In this document: positions 1-8,692 of the stretch, in pieces | Layout of the letters: each line of letters opens with the position of its first letter | Numbering within the stretch: position 1 is the stretch's first letter | Source: an uncultured bacterium | Lineage (GTDB): Bacteria; Patescibacteriota; Gracilibacteria; Absconditabacterales; Absconditicoccaceae | Assembly: GCA_947169045.1 (NCBI GenBank) | Contig: CAMVOC010000002.1 | Coordinates: forward strand, 81,762-123,233 | Reading direction: 5' to 3' | DNA: 41,472 nucleotides | Program-made: the position numbers and the translations under genes | The notes under the pieces: generated by a model | Database searches by the model: none | What the model was told of the DNA's origin: nothing | Seen by the model: only the letters and a program-made list of their open reading frames with translations

Positions 1-229
1 AAATAATATCGGAGATTACACCGCAACAATTGAAGCTCTAAAAACCTTCATTCCAGACCTTAGAGTCGAATACAATACATGAAATATCCAATCCTGACGA
101 GACGAAAATGGAAATCCAATAACATTTGTAGAAGGAGCAGATATAACCGTAATTTTAGGAAACGATTACCTCCTCGGATCACCAACAATGTCTGGCTTAG
201 TAGAAACAAAGTTCAGTTTCAAATTATAA
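1..229 (+). CDS. C-terminal end of a LytR-like (LytR_C) protein, partial
   Basis: Open from the window edge in frame 2 to TAA at 227-229, with two in-frame TGA codons (residues before NIQS and RDEN) read as glycine. The last residues contain GADITVILGNDYL, which resembles the end of the LytR_C domain found after LytR-CpsA-Psr wall-polymer ligases or alone in membrane-anchored proteins of this lineage. Only about 75 residues are visible, so the N-terminal domain and any membrane anchor lie outside the window. If the assignment is right the protein would act at the outer face of the membrane. It lies 39 bases upstream of the PduL gene on the same strand. The domain assignment rests on a short motif and is tentative. 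Confidence 0.45.
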
Positions 230-268
230 AACAAGCCCACCAAATTTATCAATAATCACTTCATACCC

Positions 269-838
269 ATGGTTAGAATCCCTATCAGCATTTCAAATCG
301 CCACATTCATTTATCTGAAGCAGACGCCAATACGCTTTTTGGGACCGGATATCCCTTTAAAGAGATAAAAAAGCTGTCTCAACCAGGACAATTTGCTTGC
401 GAAGAAACACTGACAATCAAAGGCCCAAAGGGAGAAATTAACGGAGTAAGAATCTTATGACCATTCAGAAAATTCACGCAAGTAGAAATTCTTCAATCCG
501 ATACGTACAAACTCGGCGTACAAGCTCCCATAAGAGAATCTTGAGATTTAGAAGGAAGTTGAGCAATCACAATCAAAGGCCCAAAGGGAGAAATACAACT
601 TAATCAAGGACTCATCGTAGCACAAAGACATATTCATCTCAGCGTTGCAGAAGCTAAAGATTTTAATCTCAAAAACTGACAAATCGTCAGCGTAAAAACC
701 GTAGGAGAAAGAGCCGTCATTTTTGAAAACGTTATTATAAGAGCAGGAGACGCCTACGCTCTAGATATGCACCTTGATATGGACGAAGCAAACGCAGCTG
801 CCCTTTGAGCAGGAGCACGAGGAGAAATTCTGGCGTAA
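269..838 (+). CDS. pduL: PduL-type phosphate acyltransferase
   Basis: 189 residues, the usual length for the family. PduL transfers an acyl group between CoA and phosphate (acetyl-CoA or propanoyl-CoA to the acyl phosphate) and here would serve acetate and ATP formation in a fermenter. Two half-repeats each carry the zinc-site signature: NRHIHLS near residue 10 and QRHIHLS near residue 117. Five in-frame TGA codons are read as glycine; read as stops they would leave a 63-residue stub. No microcompartment shell gene or N-terminal encapsulation peptide is visible, so a free cytosolic Pta-like role is more likely. No own promoter is obvious; it probably shares a transcript with the gene upstream and the kinase 27 bases downstream. 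Confidence 0.85.
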
Positions 839-865
839 CATTTTACCTTTCTCGCAAAAATACCA

Positions 866-1405
866 ATGAAAATTTTAGGGATCACCTGAACTCTCGCAGC
901 AGGGAAAGGAACGGTTGTCGAGTATCTCACCAACAATAAAGGATACGTGCATTATTCAGTCCGCCAATTTCTCATAAAAGAAATAGAAAAAAGAAAACTG
1001 ACTGTAAACCGCGATACCATGCGTGAAATCGCAAACGAATTAAGAACAACATTCGGACCATCATACATTGTAGAACAGCTGTACTTACAAGCTGAAAAAA
1101 CAGGAAAAGATGCAATCATTGAATCAATTCGTGCAGTTGGAGAGGTAAAAGCTCTAAAAAAATATCCAAATTTCTTTCTTCTCGCCATTGACGCAGATCA
1201 AAAACGCAGATATGAAAGAGCTATAAGCAGAGGAAGTGAGACTGACCACATCACCCGAGAGCAATTCCAAGCTCAAGAACAAGCAGAAATGAACAATTCT
1301 GACGAGAGCAAACAAAATCTTTCTCAATGTATCCAACTTGCAGACCTTGTCATACAAAATAACGGGACAATCGAACAATTATACGAGCAATTAAAGCAGA
1401 TATAA
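866..1405 (+). CDS. small P-loop kinase, dephospho-CoA kinase or nucleotide kinase-like
   Basis: 179 residues. The ATG at 866 is chosen because it places a Walker A loop, GTLAAGKGT, at residues 8-16; the first glycine of that loop is a TGA codon. A start at the next ATG (947) would lose the nucleotide-binding site. The rest (VRQFL, a DADQKRRYERAISRG segment and an Arg-rich lid) resembles AAA_18/dephospho-CoA-kinase-like P-loop kinases. Substrate is not clear: the family includes kinases of nucleotides and of dephospho-CoA. It ends just before a bidirectional terminator. Confidence 0.7.
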
Positions 1406-1442
1406 AAAAACAGCAAGATGTGCTTTCCTCCTGCTGTTTTTT
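1406..1442. terminator. bidirectional intrinsic terminator
   Basis: AACAGCA and TGCTGTT arms flank a GATGTGCTTTCCTCC loop. The stem has A-tracts on the left and T-tracts on the right, so it can stop both the + strand kinase transcript and the - strand rpsE transcript, which converge here. Confidence 0.8.
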
Positions 1443-1463
1443 CGTATAATTTCCCAAGAAACA

Positions 1464-2231
1464 CTATTCAGCTTTTTTTGTCTTTTTAGCTGGAGCTTTC
1501 TTAGTTGTTTTTTTCTCTTTAGTCTCTACTTCTTTTTCCTTAGCTACCTCAGCAGTTGAAGTCTCTTCAGCATCCTTTGCTTTTACTTCACGAAGAGAAG
1601 AGAAATAATCTGCATGCTTATAAGAAGCCAAAGCCTTAATCGTAACTAAAGCATTATTCAACTTATTATTAGATCCAATCATCTTTGAAAGCATATTGGA
1701 ATATCCAGCCAATTCTAGCACATTACGGATAGAAGATCCAGCTTTAAGTCCAGTACCCTCTGATGCAGGCAATAAGCGAACTCTCGTAGACTTATATTTC
1801 ATCTCCAAAGGATAAGGAACAGTGTCTCCTTTCGTAATAGGAACTTGGAACAAAGATTTATATGCTTCATTCGTTGCTTTAGCAACTGCTCCTGCAACAT
1901 CATTTCCTTTCGCTACTCCAAGTCAGATTTTTCCTTTCCTATTTCCAACTAAAATCATAGCCCTAAAAGACATTCTTCTACCTCCAGTAGTAACTCTCGT
2001 TACTCTACGAACCTCCAAGAGAAGCTCATCAAATTCCTTCTTAGGTTTCTCTTTTTTATCTCCACGATCACGTCTATCGTCTCTTCTTCCTCTTCAACCC
2101 TTTCTATCTCTAGGGAAACGCTTTTCTCCAGATTCTTCACGAGGAGTTTCAGCAGACGCTTCGGTTGCTGAAGTTTCTACCTCAGTAGTTTGAACAGTCG
2201 TTTCTTCTGGTGTAAGATGTTCTGTTGTCAT
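1464..2231 (-). CDS. rpsE: ribosomal protein S5 (uS5)
   Basis: 255 residues. Small-subunit protein at the mRNA entry site, involved in decoding fidelity. The core from FDELLLEVRRVTRVTTGGRR through the AGSSIRNVLELAG region is typical S5. TGA codons encode glycine in RKGKI-G-LGVAKG, exactly where S5 has a conserved Gly, and in the N-terminal tail. The protein is much longer than the usual 160-170 residues: it has an acidic/Thr-rich then Arg/Gly/Asp-rich N-terminal extension of about 65 residues and a Lys-rich C-terminal tail of about 45. The start ATG lies 27 bases after the rplR stop. It is the last gene of block C; no L30, L15 or SecY gene follows. Confidence 0.95.
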
Positions 2232-2258
2232 ACCAAATAATAAATATAGATAATAAAA

Positions 2259-2618
2259 TTATAATTGAATTCCTCATTTCCTAAGCCCATCTGCAAACGC
2301 TTTAATTCTTCCATGATACAAATATCCATTCCTATCAAAAGCCACTTTTTGAATCTTCTTTCCTTTTAAAACTTCAGCAAAGGCTACTCCAGCATTTTCT
2401 GCTCTTTCAGTCTTTGTAGCTCCAGCTTGTCCTTTATCTGTAATAGAAGCAACCGTATTACCTTGCAAATCAATAACTTCTGCCTTAACATAAAGTAAGC
2501 TTCTAGAAACTACAACTCTAAACTCAGGATTAACGAGTTTTACTTGCGTATTTACTCTCGTCTTTCTCCTAAGATATTTTCTCTGCTTTTCTTGCAGTTT
2601 ATTTTTCAAATAAGACAT
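2259..2618 (-). CDS. rplR: ribosomal protein L18 (uL18)
   Basis: 119 residues, the normal length. Binds 5S rRNA in the large subunit. The start MSYLKNKLQEKQRK is preferred over an upstream ATG (2633) that would add five residues. Reading the TGA at 2274-2276 as glycine extends the protein to ADGLRKGGIQL, which matches the usual L18 ending (ADAAREAGLEF-like) and then meets TAA. A standard-code annotation would lose this tail. It lies 42 bases after rplF. Confidence 0.95.
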
Positions 2619-2660
2619 TATTTTTACAAACAATAAATAAAGAGATTTAGCTTTCTTTTC

Positions 2661-3206
2661 CTATTTCTTAGCACTCTTTCCAGGCTTAATCTTCACAAAT
2701 TCATCAAAGTATCTAATACCTTTTCCTTTGTATGGTTCTGGCTTTCTAAGTAATCTCATCTTAGCTGCCACTTCACCTACAAGTTCTTTATTAATTCCTT
2801 CAATGATAATGATAGTATTTCCTTTTGCATCCTGCTCTGTTTTTACCGTAAGTCCTGCAGGAATAGGGAAATTTACCTTGTGAGCATATCCAAGTGAAAA
2901 AACTACTTTATTACCGGAAACTTGAGCTCCATATCCTACTCAAATAACCAAAAGCTTTTTCACATATCCTTCAGATACTCCTACAATCATATTATTGATA
3001 AGAGTTCTAGAAAGTCCTCGAAGATTTTTAAGTTCATCACTCTCAACCTTCACTTCAATCATTCCTGCATCCTGAGTAGCAATAACCCCAGCAGGCATAG
3101 TCCATTCAAGACTTCCTTTCGGTCCTTTAACTCCTACATGAGATCCCGTAATCGTTACTTCCACCCCAGCAGGCACCGTGATTAATTTTCTTCCAACCTT
3201 AGACAT
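2661..3206 (-). CDS. rplF: ribosomal protein L6 (uL6)
   Basis: 181 residues, full length. Large-subunit protein near the factor-binding site. It begins MSKVGRKLITVPAGVEV and ends with the L6 signature KPEPYKGKGIRYFDE followed by a Lys-rich tail. One TGA (after KKLLVI) encodes glycine. It heads the third ribosomal block rplF-rplR-rpsE, which is physically separated from rpsH, its usual upstream neighbour, by about 4.2 kb of unrelated genes, and has its own promoter and a hairpin-bearing leader. Confidence 0.97.
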
Positions 3207-3228
3207 AAGTAATAAAATCTGAAATAAA

Positions 3229-3281
3229 AGCTTAGATTGACTCCAAAACCGTGCAATTTTGGAAGTTTTCAGCTAAGTCGC
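3229..3281 (-). promoter_or_regulatory. structured leader of the rplF-rplR-rpsE block
   Basis: Between the predicted start of transcription (about 3282) and rplF the RNA can form a nested hairpin. An outer CUUAG/CUAAG stem (3273-3277 with 3231-3235) encloses a long inner stem made of CCAAAA and UUUUGG arms with an AUUGCACGG loop. The inner stem is stable for DNA this AT-rich and has no U-tract, so it is not a simple terminator. Autoregulation by a ribosomal protein of the block is a reasonable guess and nothing more. Confidence 0.5.
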
Positions 3282-3288
3282 AAAATAA

Positions 3289-3316
3289 TTTATATAGAAA
3301 AGCAGAGAAAATGCAA
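3289..3316 (-). promoter_or_regulatory. promoter of the rplF block
   Basis: On the - strand, -35 TTGCAT (3316-3311), 16-base spacer, -10 TATAAA (3294-3289). The -35 is preceded by CTC, as in most promoters of this window. Confidence 0.7.
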
Positions 3317-3394
3317 GAGAAAAGCATTTAAAAAAAGCAATTGATAATACATTCATAATCTTTAAGCATAAATATTTAACCAAAATTTTTGATC

Positions 3395-4084
3395 ATGCTC
3401 GATATACTGTTTCCTCGCGAATGTGTAGGATGCTGAAAAACCGGATCTTACCTCTGCTCAAATTGCAAAAAAACCTTATACGCACACCCAGAAATCTGTC
3501 CATTTTGCCACAAAGCTTCAATACATTTTCAGACTTGTTGTTCTTGTAAAAAAGAAGGATACAACGCCATCGAAGGAATTATTGTTGGATTCGCCTATCA
3601 AGAACTAATAAAAAAGCTGATTCTCAAACTAAAATTTTATCACAAATACGATGTTACAGACTTCCTCGCTCAAAGACTAGCACTTGCCATCCAAACAACC
3701 GCTGGAATCAATAAAAATGACCCCATCATCGTAAGTTTCATTCCTTCTCATCGACGCAGACATTACTTAGAAAAAGGCTACAATCAGTCTGAGCTCCTCG
3801 CAAAAAGCCTTGCAAAAGAGCTAAATTTACCTATACTTACCATCGCTAAAAAGACAAGATATACCACATCTCAAGTCAAACTTAACAAACAAGAAAGACA
3901 AAAAAATCTGAAACAGGTTTTTATTCTCCTTGATCTTCAAAAGATCCCTACAAATGCAACGCTCCTCCTCATCGACGATATTTTAACAACAGGTTCTACG
4001 TTGCTAACACTAGCCAATAAAATAAAAGAAACGAGACCTGATATAAAAATTTGGGGAGCTGTCATTGCTAGAAATATGAAATAA
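3395..4084 (+). CDS. comF: ComF-family phosphoribosyltransferase-like protein
   Basis: 229 residues. ComF proteins are needed for natural transformation in other bacteria and act in the cytoplasm with the DNA-uptake helicase. The N-terminus has a zinc-finger-like set of cysteines (CVGCGK, LCSNC, ICPFC, CCSCKK); the glycine in CVGC-G-K is a TGA codon. The C-terminus carries the PRTase binding motif LLIDDILTTGSTL. With PilT elsewhere in the window it hints at DNA uptake. Its TAA (4082-4084) overlaps the first two bases of the tRNA-Arg gene, so mRNA and tRNA are probably cut from one transcript. It lies divergent from rplF. Confidence 0.9.
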
Positions 4085-4153
4085 GACGATAGTGTAATGG
4101 TAACACGTCGGTCTCCGAAGCCGAAAACGGGAGTTCGATTCTCCCTCGTCTTG
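4083..4153 (+). tRNA. tRNA-Arg(CCG)
   Basis: 71 bases. The acceptor AAGACGA pairs with TCGTCTT; the anticodon stem TCGGT/GCCGA holds loop CTCCGAA with anticodon CCG; the T arm is GGGAG-TTCGATT-CTCCC. The D loop is short. CCA is not encoded. The 5' end overlaps the comF stop codon by two bases and murF starts 39 bases downstream. Confidence 0.93.
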
Positions 4154-4192
4154 CAGTAAAAATTTTTGCACTTTAATTTACCAATATCTCAA

Positions 4193-5575
4193 ATGAAACA
4201 ACGTTTTCTCCACCTCTATTATACACTTCTAGGAAAACTCGCTAAACACTATCTCCGCCGTCATCAACCAAAAATCATCGGAATCAACGGAAGCGTCGGG
4301 AAAACTTCGTGTCGTATGATTATTTTTCAAACGCTTCAACAATTTTTACCAAACAAAAAAATCTCAACCTCCCCCAAAAACTTCAATGGAGAATTGGGAC
4401 TCTCTCTCTCAATCCTAGAAATCACTGAACGAGAGCCAAAAATCAGTTGCTTTCTCTCTACATTACGAAAATGCCTGTATAAAGCACTATTTGGAAGAAA
4501 ATCGTATGATATTATCGTGCTAGAATATGGGATTGATACCCCAAACGAAATGGAATTTATCCTCAATATTGCCAAACCAGATATCGGAGTTTTTACCGCT
4601 ATTGACGCAGTACATAGCGAACAATTTGGCTCTCCAGATGCCATCGCCGCAGAAGAAATCAAAATGGCCCTCAACACTAAAGAAATCGTTTTTCTGAATG
4701 CTAATGACGACTACGCAATGCAATTATATCCTCGCATCACCATAGACAAATTCACATATCAAACAGCCGCTTCACTGACTCCAAATACCAAACATAAAGA
4801 AAAAAAAGCTGACCTACGATATGACAATATTGAATTCACGCTACATCAAGAAAAAGATGCCAAGAAAAAAATTGAGATAAAATCAGCATTTTCTGCCTTT
4901 TTAAAAGGGAGACAATACAAAGTCGAAACCAATCTTCTCGGGAAAGCAAATTATGGCTACATCACGTTAGCTCTTGTCATCGCAGAGATTCTGTCAGGGA
5001 AAGCCATAGCAAACGACAACGAACAAATAAAAACAACATACAAACTCCAACCCGGAAGAATGTCCTTTTTCGCAGGAAAATACGACACACTAATCCTAGA
5101 CAGCACGTATAATGCGGCGCCTCGCAGCATGAGAGAAGTAATAAATACCGCCATCCAAATCCGTTCCCAACTCTTTCCTCAACGCGAAATCTGGCTTATT
5201 TTAGGAGATATGAGGGAATTAGGGGACTTTACCGAGCAAGAACACAGAAAACTCGCCGGCTACGTATCTCAAAGTAGCGACCAACTCTTTTTATTGGGGA
5301 CTTCCATGACAAAATTTCTAGCAGACGAATTAGAAAAAATTTGATTTGACCTCAAGAAGCTACACCTCACAAAAAAGAGAGAAAAGCTGAATGATGAACT
5401 CGATTCCTTACTCAAATCAAAACAAAAAAACGAAGAACCGCCAATTCTCGTTTTTAAAGGAAGTCAAAACACTATTTTCCTCGAAGAAAGCGTAAAATAT
5501 TTCCTTCAAGACGCCTCAGATCAACAATATCTCACTAGACAATCCTCCTTTCGACTACAAAAAAAACAAAACTAA
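4193..5575 (+). CDS. murF: MurF-like UDP-MurNAc-tripeptide:D-Ala-D-Ala ligase
   Basis: 460 residues. MurF adds the D-Ala-D-Ala dipeptide to the UDP-MurNAc tripeptide, the last cytoplasmic step of peptidoglycan precursor synthesis. Seen: the Mur P-loop GSVGKTS (residues 33-39), STSPKNFNGELGLSLSIL (MurF-type NxNNxxG region), AVHSEQFGSPDAIAAEEIK, and the C-terminal domain motif LILGDMRELG. One TGA near residue 384 is glycine; as a stop it would delete the last part of the C-terminal domain. I chose ATG 4193; a TTG nine codons earlier is possible. The gene implies that this cell makes its own wall. A MurE-like paralogue cannot be fully excluded. Confidence 0.85.
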
Positions 5576-5594
5576 TCAAAACAATGTATCCTAT

Positions 5595-5622
5595 ATTATA
5601 ATCGAAATTTTAAAAAAGTCAA
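5595..5622 (-). promoter_or_regulatory. near-consensus promoter pointing into murF antisense
   Basis: Read on the - strand: TTGACT (5622-5617), 16-base spacer, TATAAT (5600-5595). This is closer to the sigma-70 consensus than the promoter for efp 12 bases away on the other strand. No - strand gene follows before the rplF promoter, so it would make RNA antisense to the murF 3' end. Confidence 0.55.
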
Positions 5623-5633
5623 GAGATTTTTCG

Positions 5634-5661
5634 TTGCTATTGTTTAGGAAATTACTAACAT
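5634..5661 (+). promoter_or_regulatory. promoter of efp
   Basis: TTGCTA, 16-base spacer, TAACAT. It is followed by the start-proximal element GTCAGTTTTTTATTAC at about 5666-5681, just before the efp ATG. Confidence 0.5.
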
Positions 5662-5696
5662 AAAAGTCAGTTTTTTATTACTTTTTACAGATTATT

Positions 5697-6248
5697 ATGA
5701 AAATCGCAACTAACGACGTAAAAAAAGGAACTATCCTCCTCATTGAAGGGAAACTCTTTAAAGTAACTGATACTGCTCATACTCATATGGGACGCTGAGG
5801 AGCTACCGACACATTCAAGGTAAAAGATATCGTAACAGGAAAATCTAACGTCTTCACGTACAACGCAGGAACGATGCTCGAACAAGCTGAAGTAGTTACT
5901 CAAAACGCTGTATTCTTATACAACGCGGGGAATACCTATTCTTTTATGGAAAACGATACAGGAGAAATCTTTGATCTCGAAAGAGAATCTATCGAAGAAG
6001 TAGTTGATTATCTCAAAGAAAACCTCGATGTATATCTTCAAATGTATCAAGGAAACGTACTAAACGTAATCCTACCTTCTACCATTACATACAAAATTAT
6101 CTCTACCGTGCCAGGAGTCAAAGGAGATAGAGCACAAGCAGGGACAAAACCAGCAACCATCGAGACAGGACTTGAAATACAGATTCCTCTTTACAAAGAA
6201 GAAGGAGACGAAGTTACTATAAACACCTTAACAGGAGCTGTAAATTAG
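5697..6248 (+). CDS. efp: translation elongation factor P
   Basis: 183 residues, three-domain EF-P length. EF-P enters the ribosomal E site and relieves stalling at proline runs. The ATG at 5697 restores the N-terminal KOW-like domain (MKIATNDVKKGTILLIEGKLFKV). At the tip loop, where many EF-Ps have PGKGGA with the modified lysine, the sequence is HMGRGGA: arginine replaces lysine, and the glycine right after it is a TGA codon. The ending VPGVKGDRAQAGTKPATIETG is the usual C-terminal signature. It heads a short operon with the membrane protein 28 bases downstream and sits in the gap between ribosomal blocks B and C. Confidence 0.95.
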
Positions 6249-6276
6249 AATTTTTTATTTTCTAGCAGCCATCATC

Positions 6277-6705
6277 ATGAAAGACCTTTTCAAAAGAATT
6301 GTTTCCATCTCAATTTTTGGAGCGTTTTTAGCGTATCTTCTCTATCTTCTCGTTAATTACATCAAAACAAACGGAGAAATAATGCTGACTACTCCAGAAT
6401 ATGCAAGTCTAAACATTCCTCTTTTCATTATTCTAATCGGAGTTTGTATCTATTTGATTGTCTTTTACGGAATGTATCCTATCCACATCAAATTCTCACG
6501 TTCAACGCTCTTTGTAATCGGACTTGCTTTAGTAATTCTTGCACAAACAATACTAGCAAACAACGGACCTGAACACATATACGTTGGAGATTTCTTCTCA
6601 GTGATGGGAGTCTTAATCTTAATTCTCATTCCAACAAACGTTCTCACCACAGACAAAGTAAAGAAAAGCAAATCCAAAAAGAATGAAGTCGTAATAGAAG
6701 TATAG
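6277..6705 (+). CDS. small four-helix membrane protein, function unknown
   Basis: 142 residues. Four hydrophobic segments (about residues 9-28, 47-66, 76-93 and 106-122) are followed by a Lys-rich cytoplasmic tail (KVKKSKSKKNE). I recognise no family. It follows efp by 28 bases in the same direction and is probably cotranscribed. It converges with the methyltransferase gene. The AT-rich 59-base gap holds a short CGGG-AAAA-CCCG hairpin and an AAGATTTT/AAAATCTT inverted repeat that could act as a weak terminator. Confidence 0.75.
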   Translation: MKDLFKRIVSISIFGAFLAYLLYLLVNYIKTNGEIMLTTPEYASLNIPLFIILIGVCIYLIVFYGMYPIHIKFSRSTLFVIGLALVILAQTILANNGPEHIYVGDFFSVMGVLILILIPTNVLTTDKVKKSKSKKNEVVIEV

Positions 6706-6764
6706 ATGGTAACGGGAAAACCCGGCAGTATCATCAAAAGATTTTCACCAAAACATTAAAAATC

Positions 6765-7307
6765 TTAACATCTTTTCTTAATCTCAATATAGCCAATATG
6801 ATGAGTATGCGAACCTATTGGTGCATGATTTTCTTGATGAGACATTTCCTCCTTATATTCAATAAGAAAATTTTTCTGATCTAAAAAATCATCAAAAGTA
6901 TAAGAAGATAAAGGATTTTGACTCATTATTTCATCATCAGAGAAAAAGAAAGACAAAACCATCACTCAACCATCTTCTAAAAGTTCAATTAATTTAGGCA
7001 ATAACGTCTCAAGAAAAAATTTCTTTTTCAAAAAAGGAACAACATTCAACAGTAACAACAAAGAATATTTTCAATTTAAAATTGAATCCGGAAGTTCTCT
7101 CAAATCAGCTTTTATAAACGATATATTTGGATGTGATTGCAAATATTCAGGCCATAACCAACTCTCTTTAGATTGATTATCTAATGCAATAACCTTATTT
7201 CAAAAACTTGCACAAAAAATACTATATCTACCATCTCAGGCTCAAAGATCAAGAACTGTTCATTTATGATTAGAAAGAATTTTCGCCAAACGCTCACAAA
7301 AAATCAT
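6765..7307 (-). CDS. class I SAM-dependent methyltransferase, tellurite-resistance TehB-like
   Basis: 180 residues. Rossmann-fold motif I reads TVLDLGAGDGRYS near residues 17-29, followed by the acidic KVIALDNQ at the end of beta-2. In all, six TGA codons are read as glycine, two of them inside motif I (L-G-A-G-D), so a standard-code annotation would lose the gene. Later motifs include KADLRELP and LLLLLNVVPFLKK with LLPKLIELLEDGG, the usual layout for small-molecule methyltransferases. The substrate is unknown. The gene sits downstream of the terminator of ribosomal block B, so it needs its own promoter, which I do not see clearly. Confidence 0.8.
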
Positions 7308-7390
7308 AAGGATAACGACACAACGAATAAATTAAAGAAACATGAAGAAATATAAAAGAATTATTAATAAAAATAAGTTTATTTTCAATC

Positions 7391-7422
7391 AAAAAAGACA
7401 TCCGCATTGCACGGATGTCTTT
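7391..7422 (-). terminator. terminator of ribosomal block B
   Basis: A perfect 9-bp stem, AGACATCCG/CGGATGTCT, with a CATTGCA loop, is followed on the - strand by TTTTT, 19 bases after the rpsH stop. Confidence 0.88.
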
Positions 7423-7440
7423 CCAAAAATAAGATTTAAA

Positions 7441-7845
7441 CTAATAAATTTCAGCAATAAGTTCACCTCCAAGATTTCTTTTCTTTGCTTCATGAACTGG
7501 CAAAAGTCCTTGATTAGTTGAAATAATTCCAATTCCTTTTCCTCCAGCTACAAGCTTCAAATCTTTATGACCTACATACCAAGGTCTAGAAGGTTTAGAG
7601 AAAAATTTCACTTCAGGAATATCGTTGATAGGATCTTTCACCACGTTAAGTGTAATGTTGATAAGTTTCTTATTTCACTCTTCAACGATTTCATATCCCT
7701 TAACAAAATGATACTCTTTTAAAAGATCAAGTACCTTTACCTTAAATTTTGAATATACAACGCCATTAACAGCTGTTTTTCTAGCCATATATGCGTTTTT
7801 AATCCTGATAAGTAAATCATGGATAGGTGCGTTTACATAACTCAT
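7441..7845 (-). CDS. rpsH: ribosomal protein S8 (uS8)
   Basis: 134 residues, typical length. Binds the central domain of 16S rRNA. Start chosen at MSYVNAPIHDLLIRIKNA, the conserved S8 N-terminus (11 codons after an in-frame ATG). The TGA after KGYEIVEE is glycine; it joins the two halves. The C-terminal signature GKGIGIISTNQGLL is intact. Last gene of block B, followed by a strong terminator instead of rplF. Confidence 0.96.
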
Positions 7846-7894
7846 TGCTTTAAAACCTCGAAATAAAACATGTTTCACTACAAAGACTTGGAAT

Positions 7895-8110
7895 CTACCA
7901 AGAAGCCTTTCTTAATCACATAATCAAACCTTCACGAGCATATCTTCTCAAACATACACGACAGATACCAAAATCTCTCACGTACGCTTTAGATCTTCCA
8001 CACAATCTACATCTATTATAGAATTTTGTAGGTTGTTTAAGAGCAACTCCTTGAGTAAATCTCTTTTCATACATCTTAGATTGCTTTGCTTTTAATGCAG
8101 CTCTTGCCAT
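7895..8110 (-). CDS. rpsN: ribosomal protein S14, zinc-binding type (uS14)
   Basis: 71 residues. Small-subunit head protein. Two zinc-ligand pairs, CRLCG and CRVCLRR, are present. Reading TGA at 7916-7918 as glycine extends the end to GLRKASW, the nearly invariant S14 C-terminus, before TAG; a standard annotation would stop at GLIM. It lies between rplE and rpsH in the canonical order. Confidence 0.96.
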
Positions 8111-8134
8111 AATAAATAATAAATAATAAATAAA

Positions 8135-8659
8135 CTATTTGAAGATAAATCCTAACTCCTCCAAGAAAACTTGCGCTTTTTCTGGTGTCCCAGCAGTAGA
8201 AACCACAGTAACTTGCAGTCCCATAGGGATAGTAACTGCATCCACAGCAAGTTCAGGGAACAAAGCATAATTCTTAATACCGAAATTCAAATTCCCTTTT
8301 GGATCAAAACTTCTCTTAGAAATTCCCGTAAAATCTCTTACCCTTGGAAGCACCAATTTAGTCACTCTCTCCAAGAAATCCATAGCTCTCTCCTTACGAA
8401 GAGTAACATTAAGCATCACAGGCATTCCCTCACGAAGCTTAAAGTTTGAAATAGACTTCTTAGACTTACAAAGACGAGGCTTTTGACCCGTGATAATCTT
8501 CAGATTTTTTTCAAATTCCTCAAAATCTTTATGTCCTTTTCTCGTCACAAGTGATCCAATACCCATAGACACGACTACTTTATCAATTTTCGGCGTCTCA
8601 TTGATATTTTTCAGCTGAAGTCTTTCCTTCAGATGTTCAAAGAGTTCTTTCTTAGTCAT
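8135..8659 (-). CDS. rplE: ribosomal protein L5 (uL5)
   Basis: 174 residues. Binds 5S rRNA and contacts the P-site tRNA. Typical features are PKIDKVVVSMGIG near the start, ITGQKPRLCKSKKSISNFKLREG, and FPELAVDAVTIPMGLQVTVVSTA near the end. No TGA codons. The start is preceded by the TTCAGCTTTATTTATCTT start-proximal element. Canonical position between rplX and rpsN. Confidence 0.97.
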   Translation of the reverse strand: MTKKELFEHLKERLQLKNINETPKIDKVVVSMGIGSLVTRKGHKDFEEFEKNLKIITGQKPRLCKSKKSISNFKLREGMPVMLNVTLRKERAMDFLERVTKLVLPRVRDFTGISKRSFDPKGNLNFGIKNYALFPELAVDAVTIPMGLQVTVVSTAGTPEKAQVFLEELGFIFK

Positions 8660-8692
8660 CTAACAAAAACAAATAAGATAAATAAAGCTGAA

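Noticed and set aside
1468-1480. T-tract at the end of rpsE as part of a terminator
   Set aside because: It is the coding sequence for the Lys-rich tail of S5; the hairpin terminator is at 1406-1442.
4166-4192. TTG start for MurF adding nine residues
   Set aside because: ATG 4193 gives a normal length and leaves a usual distance from the tRNA; the TTG start cannot be excluded but has no support.
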